Source of the DNA: Sclerodactyla briareus
Taxonomy: Eukaryota > Echinodermata > Holothuroidea > Dendrochirotida > Sclerodactylidae
Direction: 5' to 3'
NCBI GenBank assembly: GCA_026419785.1
Contig: JAODTK010002098.1
Span: 186,001 to 250,000, forward strand
Length of the DNA: 64,000 nucleotides
In this document: positions 24,641 to 34,582 of the stretch, one piece after another
Numbering within the stretch: the stretch's first letter is position 1
Layout of the letters: the number at the start of each line of letters is the position of its first letter
Made by a program: the position numbers and the translations under genes
Notes under the pieces: generated by a model
Databases searched by the model: none
Told to the model about the DNA's origin: nothing
Seen by the model: the letters and a program-made list of their open reading frames with translations, nothing else

Positions 24641-24939
24641 GGACAGACTCTCCCGAGTAGGAAACAGGACGAGGAACGCAATCTGCGGCAACTACTCTGG
24701 TGGATCTGCACCCTGGTGTTTGTGCCTCTTCCCGATGTGAGGCGGAGGAACACCGGCTGTCCGGCAGGGGGAAAGGATGTTCTAAGTCGTGGATGATGGA
24801 GTTCTGAGACACTCCCTCCGCTGATACCTCTGGGGAGGATGTTGGCTATGTAGGCTGTGCCTGTAGAGTTTGGATCGATCCTGGGGCCGTGATCCCGGGT
24901 GGTCCCGTGGCGTGGCCGATCCGTAAAAGTCGGTCCAAA

Positions 24940-25190
24940 ATCAGTGGCCGCAGCACCCGGGCGACCTCCGATACCCTCCTGAGGAGTAACGACAACCCCG
25001 TTCGGACCCGGTGAAGCCGGCCAAACCTTGCCAGTCGGGACCTCCGGGCCGTCCAGAGGGAAGACAACTCCGTCCGCGACCCAGTGGGACAGCCCTGACC
25101 TTACCTGTCGGACTCCGGACATCTTGAGGTGTAACGACACCCCGTTCGGGCCGTAGGACAGGTTAGAACCGGCCGACTCGACATGCAAGA
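24940..25190 (-). repeat. Repeat of about 75-80 bp encoding GPNGV-like modules
   Basis: 'gtaacgacaccccgttcgg', 'cggacccggtgaagccgg' and 'gtcgggacctccgg' phrases recur three to four times. On the minus strand one frame from about 25,188 to 24,625 reads through with repeated 'GPNGV' motifs. It may be part of an element-encoded gag-like protein, but no known domain is seen. Confidence 0.55.
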
Positions 25191-25199
25191 CAACCAGCG

Positions 25200-26310
25200 G
25201 CTGTGTCCGCAGGATTTAGGCTCCACTGGGCCCGACCCAGAGCTCTCTGCCAGTGGGATTTACTGAGTCTACAAACTCCCACCCACGGGCCCCCGAAAAG
25301 GGGCCAAGCTAGGGGCCAGGGGTATAGTCCCCCTGGAAAATCAATCTTCTTCGTAGCGCCGCCCTATGTACTGGCCTTTCCCCTGAAGTCGGTAGTTAGT
25401 CTTTGTAGACAAGGCGGGGACCTTACGAGCGACACCTCCCAGCGTTCTTTTATCGCAGGGGGTAGCGAAGGCGGAGGTCGGTAGCCGACGCGCTTTTCCA
25501 TATCTGAGGAAAAGTCCGTACGGAAAATATCCTTCAGAGTAGACCTCCTCCCGAATGATATACAATTACAATATCACAAATAGGAATCATTCCTGACATG
25601 ATATGCTAAGAATCACAAGTGCTATGGCAATATAAAAACTTACAACCTTACAATAATCGCGGACTCCCGCTCAGAAAATATCCTTCAGGAGAAAACCTTC
25701 TCCCCAACGATTTACCATTGCAAAATCACAATGGTAATCGATGAGCAGATGATGCAATGGTCATGATTATATGTGCATGCAGTATACAACAACAATATGA
25801 CAACAATCGGCCGAGTAAAGTAACAACAGACTCACGATAAGAGAGTGTTAACATAGACTCCAAGGCAAGTTAACGTGACAAGAAGTCCCCATCCCACGAT
25901 CTCACCGCCTTGCGTAAAATTGCCTAGCGCGGAGAGACACCCTCCCACCCCTTCCTGGAGAACAGAAATGCGACAGGGAGGGAAGGGAAAAACCCAAGAA
26001 GGGAGGGAAGGGAGGGGAGGGTGGGACTCAGCAGGAAAGCACCCAGACAACGTCGAGCCTACTGAACCTAACACAATTAGGATCCCACACACCCGTGTGT
26101 GAGGCTACGGGGGGAGTTACGCACAACCTATGTGCTAGCGACAGCTTTTTTTAGGGGGCTAAATATCGACTCGCAAAACGGGATCGAGCAGGAAAAATCC
26201 ACAACCCAAAATCAGCAAACCCACAAGAATAAACGATCTGATAGACGACGTCGAAAATTCCTAGCCAATATGCTCATGAACTTAAAGTTCAACTGGCAAA
26301 AGAAGAGGGA
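25200..26310. other. Interior of GC-rich element, nothing recognised
   Basis: Includes 'cacacacccgtgtgtgag' (about 26,087-26,104), a near-palindrome conserved in the second copy. AT-rich sequence from 25,560 to 25,860 lies between GC-rich parts. No gene motif. Confidence 0.5.
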
Positions 26311-26424
26311 CGATAGGGTTGCCAACACGGACTACTGTAGAAATTGCCAAATGTTCAATGGCGCCGGGGTGGGGTGGAAAGTGCAATCTGGGGTAAGGTG
26401 AGTAAGGGAAATAGATTAGGTATG

Positions 26425-26900
26425 TTGAATGACCTCCATTGACCCCAAATTTTCCTTGAAAAGCTTTGGGACTGAGGTAGGCCAATTCCACACGTTTGTG
26501 AGATGCGACAAATCTTTAAATAAATCGATTATAGGTATATTTATGCGGGAAACGTAATCAGTTCATCTACCTTAGATCCTGTATCTAGGTGCCAAACCAA
26601 GTCATCATACACTTACGGTCATCTGTTGATGCTGCTAACAGCCTAAAAAGAAATTACATAAAAAAGCTAATAAACCTAACTTAATTCGTTGACTTCGGTG
26701 CAAAAATATCTAAGCAGATCGTGTTCACCCAACCCCGAGACTACATACAAAATCCATCACAATCGGTCATACGTTTCGGAGAAATCCTTCGCTAACGAGG
26801 AAGTGGGACACTATTCAACACACACAACAAGTGACCGCTAAAAGTCTATTCCTGAACTTGTTCAGGCAGACAAAAAGTACACATATTTGTGCATAATCTC
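26425..26900 (+). repeat. Dispersed repeat family C, copy beside the GC-rich element
   Basis: 'gaatgacctccattgacccc', 'gactgaggtaggcc', 'atctaggtgccaaaccaagtc' and 'cgctaacgaggaagtgggaca' match the 60-kb copy, ending in the hairpin at 26,844-26,871 (GTCT...CCTGAAC/GTTCAGG...AGAC). The GC-rich element replaces the 5' part of this copy, so it probably inserted into family C. Confidence 0.65.
26844..26871. repeat. Hairpin motif, family C distal end
   Basis: Perfect 7-bp arms CCTGAAC (26,851-26,857) and GTTCAGG (26,860-26,866), with outer GTCT and AGAC. Confidence 0.7.
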
Positions 26901-26929
26901 TGAAAGGATCCCTATCGGTTGACTCCTGA

Positions 26930-28535
26930 AAGAACAGCCTCAACACAGGATACTTTGGTTGCGACCTTTGGGTTCATTACACACTTTTCCAAAGAAAACC
27001 CTCTTTCAGGTTCGTACTTTTAGCAACTGGGCAGTGGCCATGATAGACGGGGTGCCTCAGCAACTATGACAAAACCATTTTCTGCTATAGTGATATTGTC
27101 GTTATGTTGTGCCGGTAGATGCATGGTGACTACGGTGCATATAATGTTGAGAGGTAGAGGTGAGTTGGCTTGCAATGTACTATGGCCATTGCAATGGGTG
27201 GATCTACATGAGTCAATTCCAATGCTTCTATAGACAGGTCGGTGCTACCGTTGTAGAGCTTTTGAAGCAATATCTGACGGTTTTCACAAACGAACCCTCC
27301 CCGTTGATTGAAAAGTCTACATGAATTCCTGGTCGAGGGACCCCATGATGGAATTCCAATGCTTACCAGTCAGCCTCACACTAAATTATGTCATCGTAAA
27401 AAAGATAAAGTCTACCTCTACAAGAAAGATACATCATGAAAACATGAGGAATGATCTGACATATTCAGTCATGACGTTATTGGAAAAGAATACCCCCCAA
27501 ACAGGGAATGTCAGCATATCTGGACAGATTTCAAAACCAAGCTCCAGGAGATAGAATATCAATCCCAACTAAAATGTTACTAGTAAATAAGCACCCGGCT
27601 GATCAGAAAATACAGAGAATCTCTTAGGAAAAACAAAAGCCTAAACAAGGCTAGGGCCAGCAAAAATCCTGAGGATGGGAAAATTTTGAGAGAATCTAGG
27701 AGATTAAACCACAAAAGCACCAGACAAGCATACCGGGGAACTATATTATGAAAACTGTTATGGACTCAAAAAAGAAATTCTGTGTTTGTAAACAAAAATT
27801 GAGGAAAAAAAACACAACTGCATCCCCAACACTCAAGGACCAGGGAGTTTGGTCTCTGACAATATGCAGAAGGGGGCCGAGGTTAGAACCTGAATTCACT
27901 TTCTGTCTTCACTAAAGAGAACAGGCAACCCTGCCAACGGTGGTTGATAGATACAATCCATGCCCAAGATCTTCTGGTTAATGTGAATGGGGTGGAAAAT
28001 AACTGTTGCAAACCACACCAGTGAAGCCTGGCCCTGACGATTACCACACGGTGTCCTAAAAAAGTATGCCACTGAATTAGCCCAATGTTGCAGTAGTTTT
28101 CAACGTCTTCTCTTTGGAGACAGGCGAACTCCCTGCTGAATGTAGGGTGGCAAACATTTCCCCAATTCACAAGAAAGGGGCCTAGTGAAAAGCCATGCAA
28201 ATTAAGACCATTTTCCCCTTGACTTCAGTCACGAGTAAAGCTTTTGAGCATATTGTTATTCGCCACATAATGGCTCATTTGACACCATAGTATGTCTCAC
28301 ACCACAACAGCACGGTTCGGACTAAAGACATCCTGTTGAAATCAAATGATTCAGACGTACCATGCTTGGCTTTCGCTATAAACGAGAGGCAAAAAGACTG
28401 ATGTCCTCATCATGGATTTCAAAGGCATTTGACACCGTTCCAAACAACGGCTTATTGAAACTCGACCAGTATGGGTGATGGCACAATGAATAGATGGATA
28501 TCCTGCTTTATCAACCAGAAAGCCAAAAGGCTTAG
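26930..28535 (+). pseudogene. LINE reverse transcriptase, 5' part, copy 1
   Basis: Translation across several frames shows a pre-RT segment ('MRNDLTYSVMTLLEKNT', about 27,447-27,495), then 'SDNMQK'-like and 'TSVFTKEN'-type phrases (27,855-27,920), a 'PANFPNSQERG'-like stretch, and the RT A-box 'MDF.KAFDTVP' (about 28,411-28,442), which contains the first catalytic aspartates. It is followed by 'LLKLDQYG' and 'FINQKAKRL' (28,508-28,534). This matches the middle of ORF2 in jockey/CR1-like non-LTR retrotransposons, which nick DNA and copy their RNA at the target. The frame is broken many times and the sequence stops where the composite module begins. The 3' half of such an RT appears once, at 37,344. 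Confidence 0.75.
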
Positions 28536-28640
28536 TGATTCCTGGACTCTTCTGACAAAATTACAGCAGACACAGGACAAATGGGAGTTACACCCAGCAT
28601 CATATGGGCGCATTAACGTACGGACAAATTTCCCCATTCC
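28536..28640 (+). repeat. Composite-module left end, copy 1
   Basis: Starts TGATTCCTGGAC (28,536-28,547), then 'ctgacaaaattacagcagacac', 'aaatgggagtta', 'catatgggcgcattaacg' and 'gacaaatttccccattccc', before satellite begins. It lies directly after the LINE codons for KRL. Confidence 0.65.
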
Positions 28641-29832
28641 CACTTAATCATGGGGAAACTCACATACCAAGTGTGGGCTTCATCCATTCGGGGGGGGTCG
28701 AAGTATCATGTTATAAGACAAAAGTGGCAAATATTGACCAAATTTTATCTTTTGGACCAAATCACCCCCGACCTGAACAAAATAATAGGGTTCCTGTATC
28801 CCATGAGAACGTACACGCGAAATTCAAACGGATCGACCAACCATTCTGGCTTATCGTGTTTTCAAGGTTTTCAGATTTTGACCTTGAGGACCTTGACCTG
28901 ACCCCGAAAACAACTAGGGCCCTTAATGTACTCATCATGAAGGGGCACATACATACCAAGAATGTGCTGCATCCATCCGGTGGGGTTGAGTTTAGTCGTG
29001 TTTGACAAGATTGAAAATTGGCTAAAAATTTATTGACTTTTCACAAATTTTTAGTTTTTGACCAAAAAACACTCTGCCTGGACCCAAAAACATATGGGTT
29101 CCTGTAATCCCCATAAGAAAGCACACCACAAAATCTCAACCGGATCAGACCAACCATTCTGGACTTATCGTGTTTACAAGGTTTTCAGACTTGACCTCTG
29201 AGATGACCTTTGACTGACCCCAAAACAATAAGGTTCATGTACTATCAGGGGGAACATACATACAAAGTATGAGCTATTCATTTTCCAGGTGGGGTGAGTT
29301 TATCGTGTTACAAGCCCAAAATTGGCCAAAAGGAGAACTTTTCAAAAAATTTTCGTCTTCGCAAAATTCACCCGACTTCAACCAAAAACAATAGGGTCCG
29401 TACTGCCCAAACGAAACTATACACTAAATTTCAACTTGATTAGACCAACCATTCTGGGCTTGGGTTTTTACCAAGGTTTCTGACTTTCCTCTTGACCTCA
29501 GGATGACCTCTGACCTGACCCAAAAACAATAGGGTTCAGGTACTTATCATGGGGAAAACACCATACCGAGTATTGAGCTCATCCCTCGGTTGGAGTTGAG
29601 TTATCGTGTTTACAAGCCACCAAATTTGCCAAAATATTGACTTTTACAAAATTTTATATTTGCGAGCAAAATTAACCCCAACCTGAACCAAAAACAATAG
29701 GGTTCCTGTACTCCATGAGGAAGCGAAAGCTTACACCAATTTCAATCTGACAGACTATCCATTCTGGACTGATGTGTTTACAAGGGTTTTGCAGACTTTG
29801 ACCTATGGTGACTCAGATGACCTTGACCTGAC
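28641..29832 (+). repeat. Satellite array, about four units
   Basis: The two-part satellite unit repeated. The array ends abruptly at 'gatgaccttgacctgaccc', where it is fused to GC-rich minisatellite 'acggacccgggg' at about 29,833. Confidence 0.85.
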
Positions 29833-32425
29833 CCACGGACCCGGGGAAGGATTGGGAGAACCGATACTGGTTGGAGGGCGTTATAAAAGAGCGGATCACG
29901 GCTCTGGACAGCTTGGGAGGGCAGACCCTAGGCTAGGAACAAGCGCCGATCTGGCCACAGGAGAGGGAATTTGGGCTCCGGAGAGCCGTCCCCTCAGGAG
30001 AGCGACACGTGGCTCGGAGGGCCTGAAGAGTGGAACTACGGCTCTGGACCGCCGGCGAGGGCCGATCCTTGACTCGGGAGACGCAGATCTAGCACGTGAG
30101 GGCCGGAAAAGTCGGACCACTGCTCTGGAGACTCGGCCAGGCCCGATCCTCAGCGCGGGGTTGTTTTTTAGGGCGATCTCACACAGTGAGGGCAGGAAAG
30201 GAGTCGGACTATGGCAATGGAGCCGGGATGAGCCGATCCACGCTAAGGGGAGCTGGATCCGGAGGGCCAACAAGAGTCGGTCCGCGGCTCCCAGTACGCT
30301 CCTGAGAGACGGGAGAGATTGAACCCTGGTTCGGGAGGGCTGATCTGCGCTCAGGAGAGCCGGAGAAGTCAGATGGAGGCTCTGGAGGAGACGGGAGGGA
30401 CGACCCTCGCTCAGGAGGCCTGATAGAGCAGAACTAGGATCTGGAGAACCGAGAAGGCCGACCCTCGGCCTGGAGAGGCCCATCTGGATAAGGGCGACCG
30501 AAGAAGTCCGACAATAGATCTGGAGAGCCGGAGGAGGTCAACCCATGGCTCCTGACAGCCGGAGAAGAGATGGTTCGTGGCTCTGGCGAGCCTACCTACG
30601 CATCGGAGGGCAGACCTACCTGAGTTAGAAACAGGACGCGGAACTGATCTGCGGCAATACTTATGGTTGGATTCTGCATCCCTGTGTTTGTGCCTTTCTT
30701 CCCGAAATTGAGCGGAGGAAACACCGCTTGTCCGGGGTGGCACGGCTGTTCTAAGTCGGAGTCTGAGGACTACCTCCCGCTCGTGATACCTCTCTGGGGG
30801 GATGTGGCTATCTAGGCTGTGCCTGTAGAGTTTGGATCGATTCCCTGGGCCGTGAACCCTGGTGGTCCCTTGCGCTGGACCGGATCCGTAAAGTCGGTCT
30901 CCAAACTCAGTGGCCGCAGCCCCGCGGGGGACCGTCCGATTCCCCCCGAGGAGTAACGAACCCCGTTCGGACCCGGCTGAGCCGGCCCACCTTGCCAGTC
31001 GGGACCTCCGGGGCCGGCCAAGGTGTAACGACACTCCGTCCGGACCCAGCTGGGCCAGCCACTTGAACCTTACCTGTCGGGGGGCCTCGGACCGATCTTG
31101 AGGTGTAACGACACCCGTTCGGGCTCGTAGACAGGTAGAACCGGCCTCCTCGACATGCAAGACAACAGCGGCCTGTCCCGCAGGCTTAGGCTCCACTGGG
31201 CCCGACCCAGAGCTCTCTGCCAGTGGGATTTACTGAGTCTACAAACTCCAACCCCACGGGCCCCGAAAGGGCCAAGCTAGGGTCCAGGGGTATAGTCCCC
31301 CTGGAAACATCCCTTTTCTCGAGAGCCGCCCTATTACTGGGCCTTTCCTGCCGTCGGTAGGTAGCTTTGAGACAAGGCGGGACCTTAAGAGCGACACCTC
31401 CCAGCGTTCTTTTATCGCAGGTAGCGAATGGCAGGAAGGTCGGTAGCCGACGCGCCTTTCCCTATCTGAGGAAAAGTCCGCTACGGAAAATATCCTTCAG
31501 GAGTAAACCTCCTCCCGAATGATATACAATTACAATATCATATTGGAATCAATCCCGACAGACTAGCAAATAATCACAAGTGTAGGGCATATCAACTATA
31601 CAACATACAAATAATCGGCGGGAGTCCCTCTCAGAAACAGAAATATCCCAGGAGAAAACCTTCTCCCAAACGATGTATACCAGTTGGCAAAAATCACATA
31701 TTGTAACTGCTGAGCAAGATTGATGCAATATGTCATGATTATATGTGCATGCAGTTATACAACTAACATATACACAACAATCGGCGAGTAACAGACTCAC
31801 GATAAGCCGCGTTAACATAGACTCCAAGTCAAGTTAACGTGAACCAAGAAAGTCCCCCATTCCACGCTCTCACCCGCCTTGCGTAACATTGCCTAGAGCG
31901 GGAGACAGGAAGAGACAGCCCCTCCCACCCCCTGCATGGAGAAATGGACAGGGCGGGAAGGGGAAAAACCCCAAGGAAGGGAGGAGGGAAGGGGAGGGTG
32001 GCTCAGCTAGGAAGGAAAGCACCAGAAACAGTCTAGCCCTACTGAACCTAACCCACAATAGGATCCCACACACCCGTGTGTGAGGCTACGGGGGGAGTTA
32101 CGACAACCCTATTGTGCTAGAGACAGCTTAGGCTAAATATAGATTACGCAAAACGGGTGATCGAGCAGGGAAAAAATCCAAACCAAATCACGAAGCCGCC
32201 AAGAAAAACCTAACCTGATAGACGACGTCAGAAAATTCCTAGCCAATATGCTCATGAACTTAAACGTTCAACTGGCAAAATAGAAGGACGATTGGGTTGC
32301 CAACACGGGACTACTGTAAGAAATTGCCAAATGTTCAATGGCGCGGGGTGGGGTGGACAAGTGCAATATGGGGTAAGTGAGTTAAGTGAAATAAGATTAG
32401 TATGTTGAATGACCGCCATTGACCC
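29833..32425. mobile_element. GC-rich inverted-repeat element, copy 2 (left end missing)
   Basis: Repeats 23,881-26,425 with the same order of blocks: minisatellite (29,833-30,600), the GPNGV-coding repeat region (about 30,930-31,160), 'tttactgagtctacaaactcc' (31,229), the near-palindrome 'cacacacccgtgtgtgag' (about 32,067) and the right end 'gtgcaatatggggtaag' (about 32,360). Differences from copy 1 are mostly small indels. A minus-strand arginine/proline-rich frame (about 31,196-30,411) is longer here than in copy 1 but still has no recognised domain. Confidence 0.6.
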
Positions 32426-32900
32426 AAAATTTTCCTTGAAAAGCTTTGGGACGAAGTAGGCCATATCCACCAAAGTTGTGAGAATGCGACAAACTTTAAA
32501 TTTAAATGATTTAATTAGTATATTTTATGCTGGAAATCTAATCAGTTCATCTACTTAGATCCTGCATCTATGTGCCAAAACCAATTCACCGTAACCCTTA
32601 CGGTAATTGTTATCGTGCTAACAAGCCTAACAAGAAATTACAAAAAAAGGCTAATAAACCTAAATTAATTAGTGACTTCTGTGCACAAAATATAAGCAGT
32701 CGTGTTCCACCCAACCCAGAGACTACATAACAAAATCCATCAAAATCGGTCTACCGTTGCGGAGAACAGAAATCATTTTCTGACTAATGAGGAAGTGGGA
32801 CACTCATACACACACACACAACAAAGTGACTGCTAAGCTCTCCTGAACTTTGTTCAGGCAAGACAAAAAGTACACATATTTTTGTTCATAATCTCTGAAG
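32425..32900 (+). repeat. Dispersed repeat family C, copy 2 of the duplicated segment
   Basis: Parallels 26,425-26,900, ending in the hairpin at 32,837-32,864 (CCTGAAC/GTTCAGG arms). Confidence 0.65.
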
Positions 32901-32929
32901 GTATCCTTATCGGTTGACTTCCTGCAAAG

Positions 32930-34582
32930 ACACAGCCTCAACACAGGATACTTTGGGTTGCGACCTTTGGGTTCATTACACACCACTTTTCCAACTGCAA
33001 CCCTCTTTCAGGTTCGTACTTTTAGCAACTGTGCAGTGGCCATGATAGACGGGGTGCCTCAGCAACTACAAACCATTTTTCTGCTATAGTGACTATTTTC
33101 CGTTCTAGTTGTGACTGTAGATGCAATGTTGACTACGGTTGATATAATGTTAGAGAGGTATTAGGTGATGTTGGCTGCAATCACCTATGGCATTGCATGG
33201 GTGGATCTACATTGAGTCAATTCAATGCTTCTATAGACAGGCTGCTAACCTTTGTTCAAGCTTGGTTGAAGGCATATTCGTGGACTTGTTTTTCACAAAC
33301 GAACCTCCCTCGTTGAAGAAGTGTCTAACTTAATTCGGTCTGAGTGACCATGAGGGATTCCAATGCTTTTACCATCAGCCTCACCCTAAATTCTGTCATC
33401 TTACACCAATAAAGTCTACCTCTACAAGAAGCTCACACTGAAAACATGAGGAATGATCTGACCATATTCATTCATGACTTTATTGGAAAGAATACCCCCC
33501 ACCGGGAATGTTCAGCAGCATATCTTGAGAGATTTCAAAACCAAGCTCCAGAATAAATGACTATTCACATCCCAACTGTAAAAATGATTACGAGTCAAAT
33601 AACACCCATGGCTGATCACAGAAAATACAGAGATCTCCTTAGGAAAAAACAAAGCCTACAACAAGGCTAGGGCCAGCCAACATCCGGAGGATTGGAAATT
33701 TTTAGAATCTAGAGATCTACCCCACAAAAAATCACCAGACAAGCATTCCGGAACTATATTATGCTGAAAACTGTATGGACTCAAAAAGAATTCTGGTCGT
33801 TTGTAACACATTGAGGAAAACACACACCTGCATCCCCACTCTCAAGGACCAGGGAGTTTTGGTCTCTGACAATATGCAGAAGGCCGAGCTTTTGAACCTG
33901 CAATTCACTTCTGTCTTCACTAAAGAAAACATGCAACCTGCGCAACTGTTGGTTGATAGATATCCTCCATGCCCAAATTTGTTACTGTGAATGGGGTGGA
34001 AAAACTGTTTGCAAGCAAAACGAAATCCCAGTGAAGCTTCTGGCCCTGACTAATTACACACCACGTGTCCTAAAAAAGTATGCCACTGATTAGTCCCCCC
34101 CATGTTGGCCATTATTTTTCAAGTCTCTTTGGAGACCGGCACTCCCTGCTGACTGGAGGGGGGCAAACATTCCCCCCAATTCACAAGAAGGGCCTCGTGA
34201 AAGCCATGCCAATTACAGACCCCTTTCCTTGACTTCATTCACGAGTAAGCTTTAGAGCATATTGTTCTAATCGCACATAATGGCTCTTTTTGACAGGCAG
34301 CCCATGTATTCCTCACGCTCACACAACACCACAAAGCACAACGGGTTTTCGGACAGACATTCCTCCTTGAAAACTCAACTGATTCGACGTACCATGATCT
34401 GGCTTTCTCTTTAAACGAGAGCCAACAGACTGATGTCATCATCATGGACTTTTCAAAGGCAATTTGACAAAAAACGTTCCACACACACCGGGCTTCTTCT
34501 GAAACTCGACCCCGTATGGGGTTGAATGGCAACAATGAAATATGGCTATCCTGCTTTCTCAACCAGAAAGCCAAAGGCTTAG
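32930..34582 (+). pseudogene. LINE reverse transcriptase, 5' part, copy 2
   Basis: The same content as 26,930-28,535, offset by about 5.95 kb. Visible pieces: 'MRNDLTI..HDF' (33,447), 'DQGVLVSDNMQKAELLNLQFTSVFTKEN' split as 'DQGVLVSDNMQKAE' and 'LQFTSVFTKEN' in one open frame (33,847-33,945), the RT A-box 'VIIMDFSKA' (about 34,433-34,462), and 'CFLNQKAKGL' (34,552-34,580). Non-LTR retrotransposon of jockey/CR1-like type. Frameshifts are numerous. It is followed by the composite module, and RT homology resumes at 37,344. Confidence 0.75.

Larger units (their letters stand above)
22925..26425. mobile_element. GC-rich inverted-repeat element, copy 1
   Basis: 'cttaccccatattgcact' plus 'cacc' lies at 22,940-22,970 and again at 23,219-23,245. 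The reverse complement, 'gtgcaatctggggtaag' with 'gccaaatgttcaatggcgcc' and 'agggttgccaac', ends the element at about 26,315-26,410. The interior is GC-rich, with arginine- and glycine/proline-coding tandem repeats. No reverse transcriptase or transposase motif was recognised. The inner end motif GTTGGCAACCC is shared with the DIRS-like element at 6.2-14.2 kb, suggesting the same superfamily. Two left-end copies suggest nesting. Confidence 0.55.

Noticed and set aside
30411..31196. 261-codon minus-strand frame as a host gene
   Set aside because: Composed of repeat-derived arginine/serine/proline-rich sequence, with a frameshifted counterpart in the tandem copy. Better treated as element sequence.
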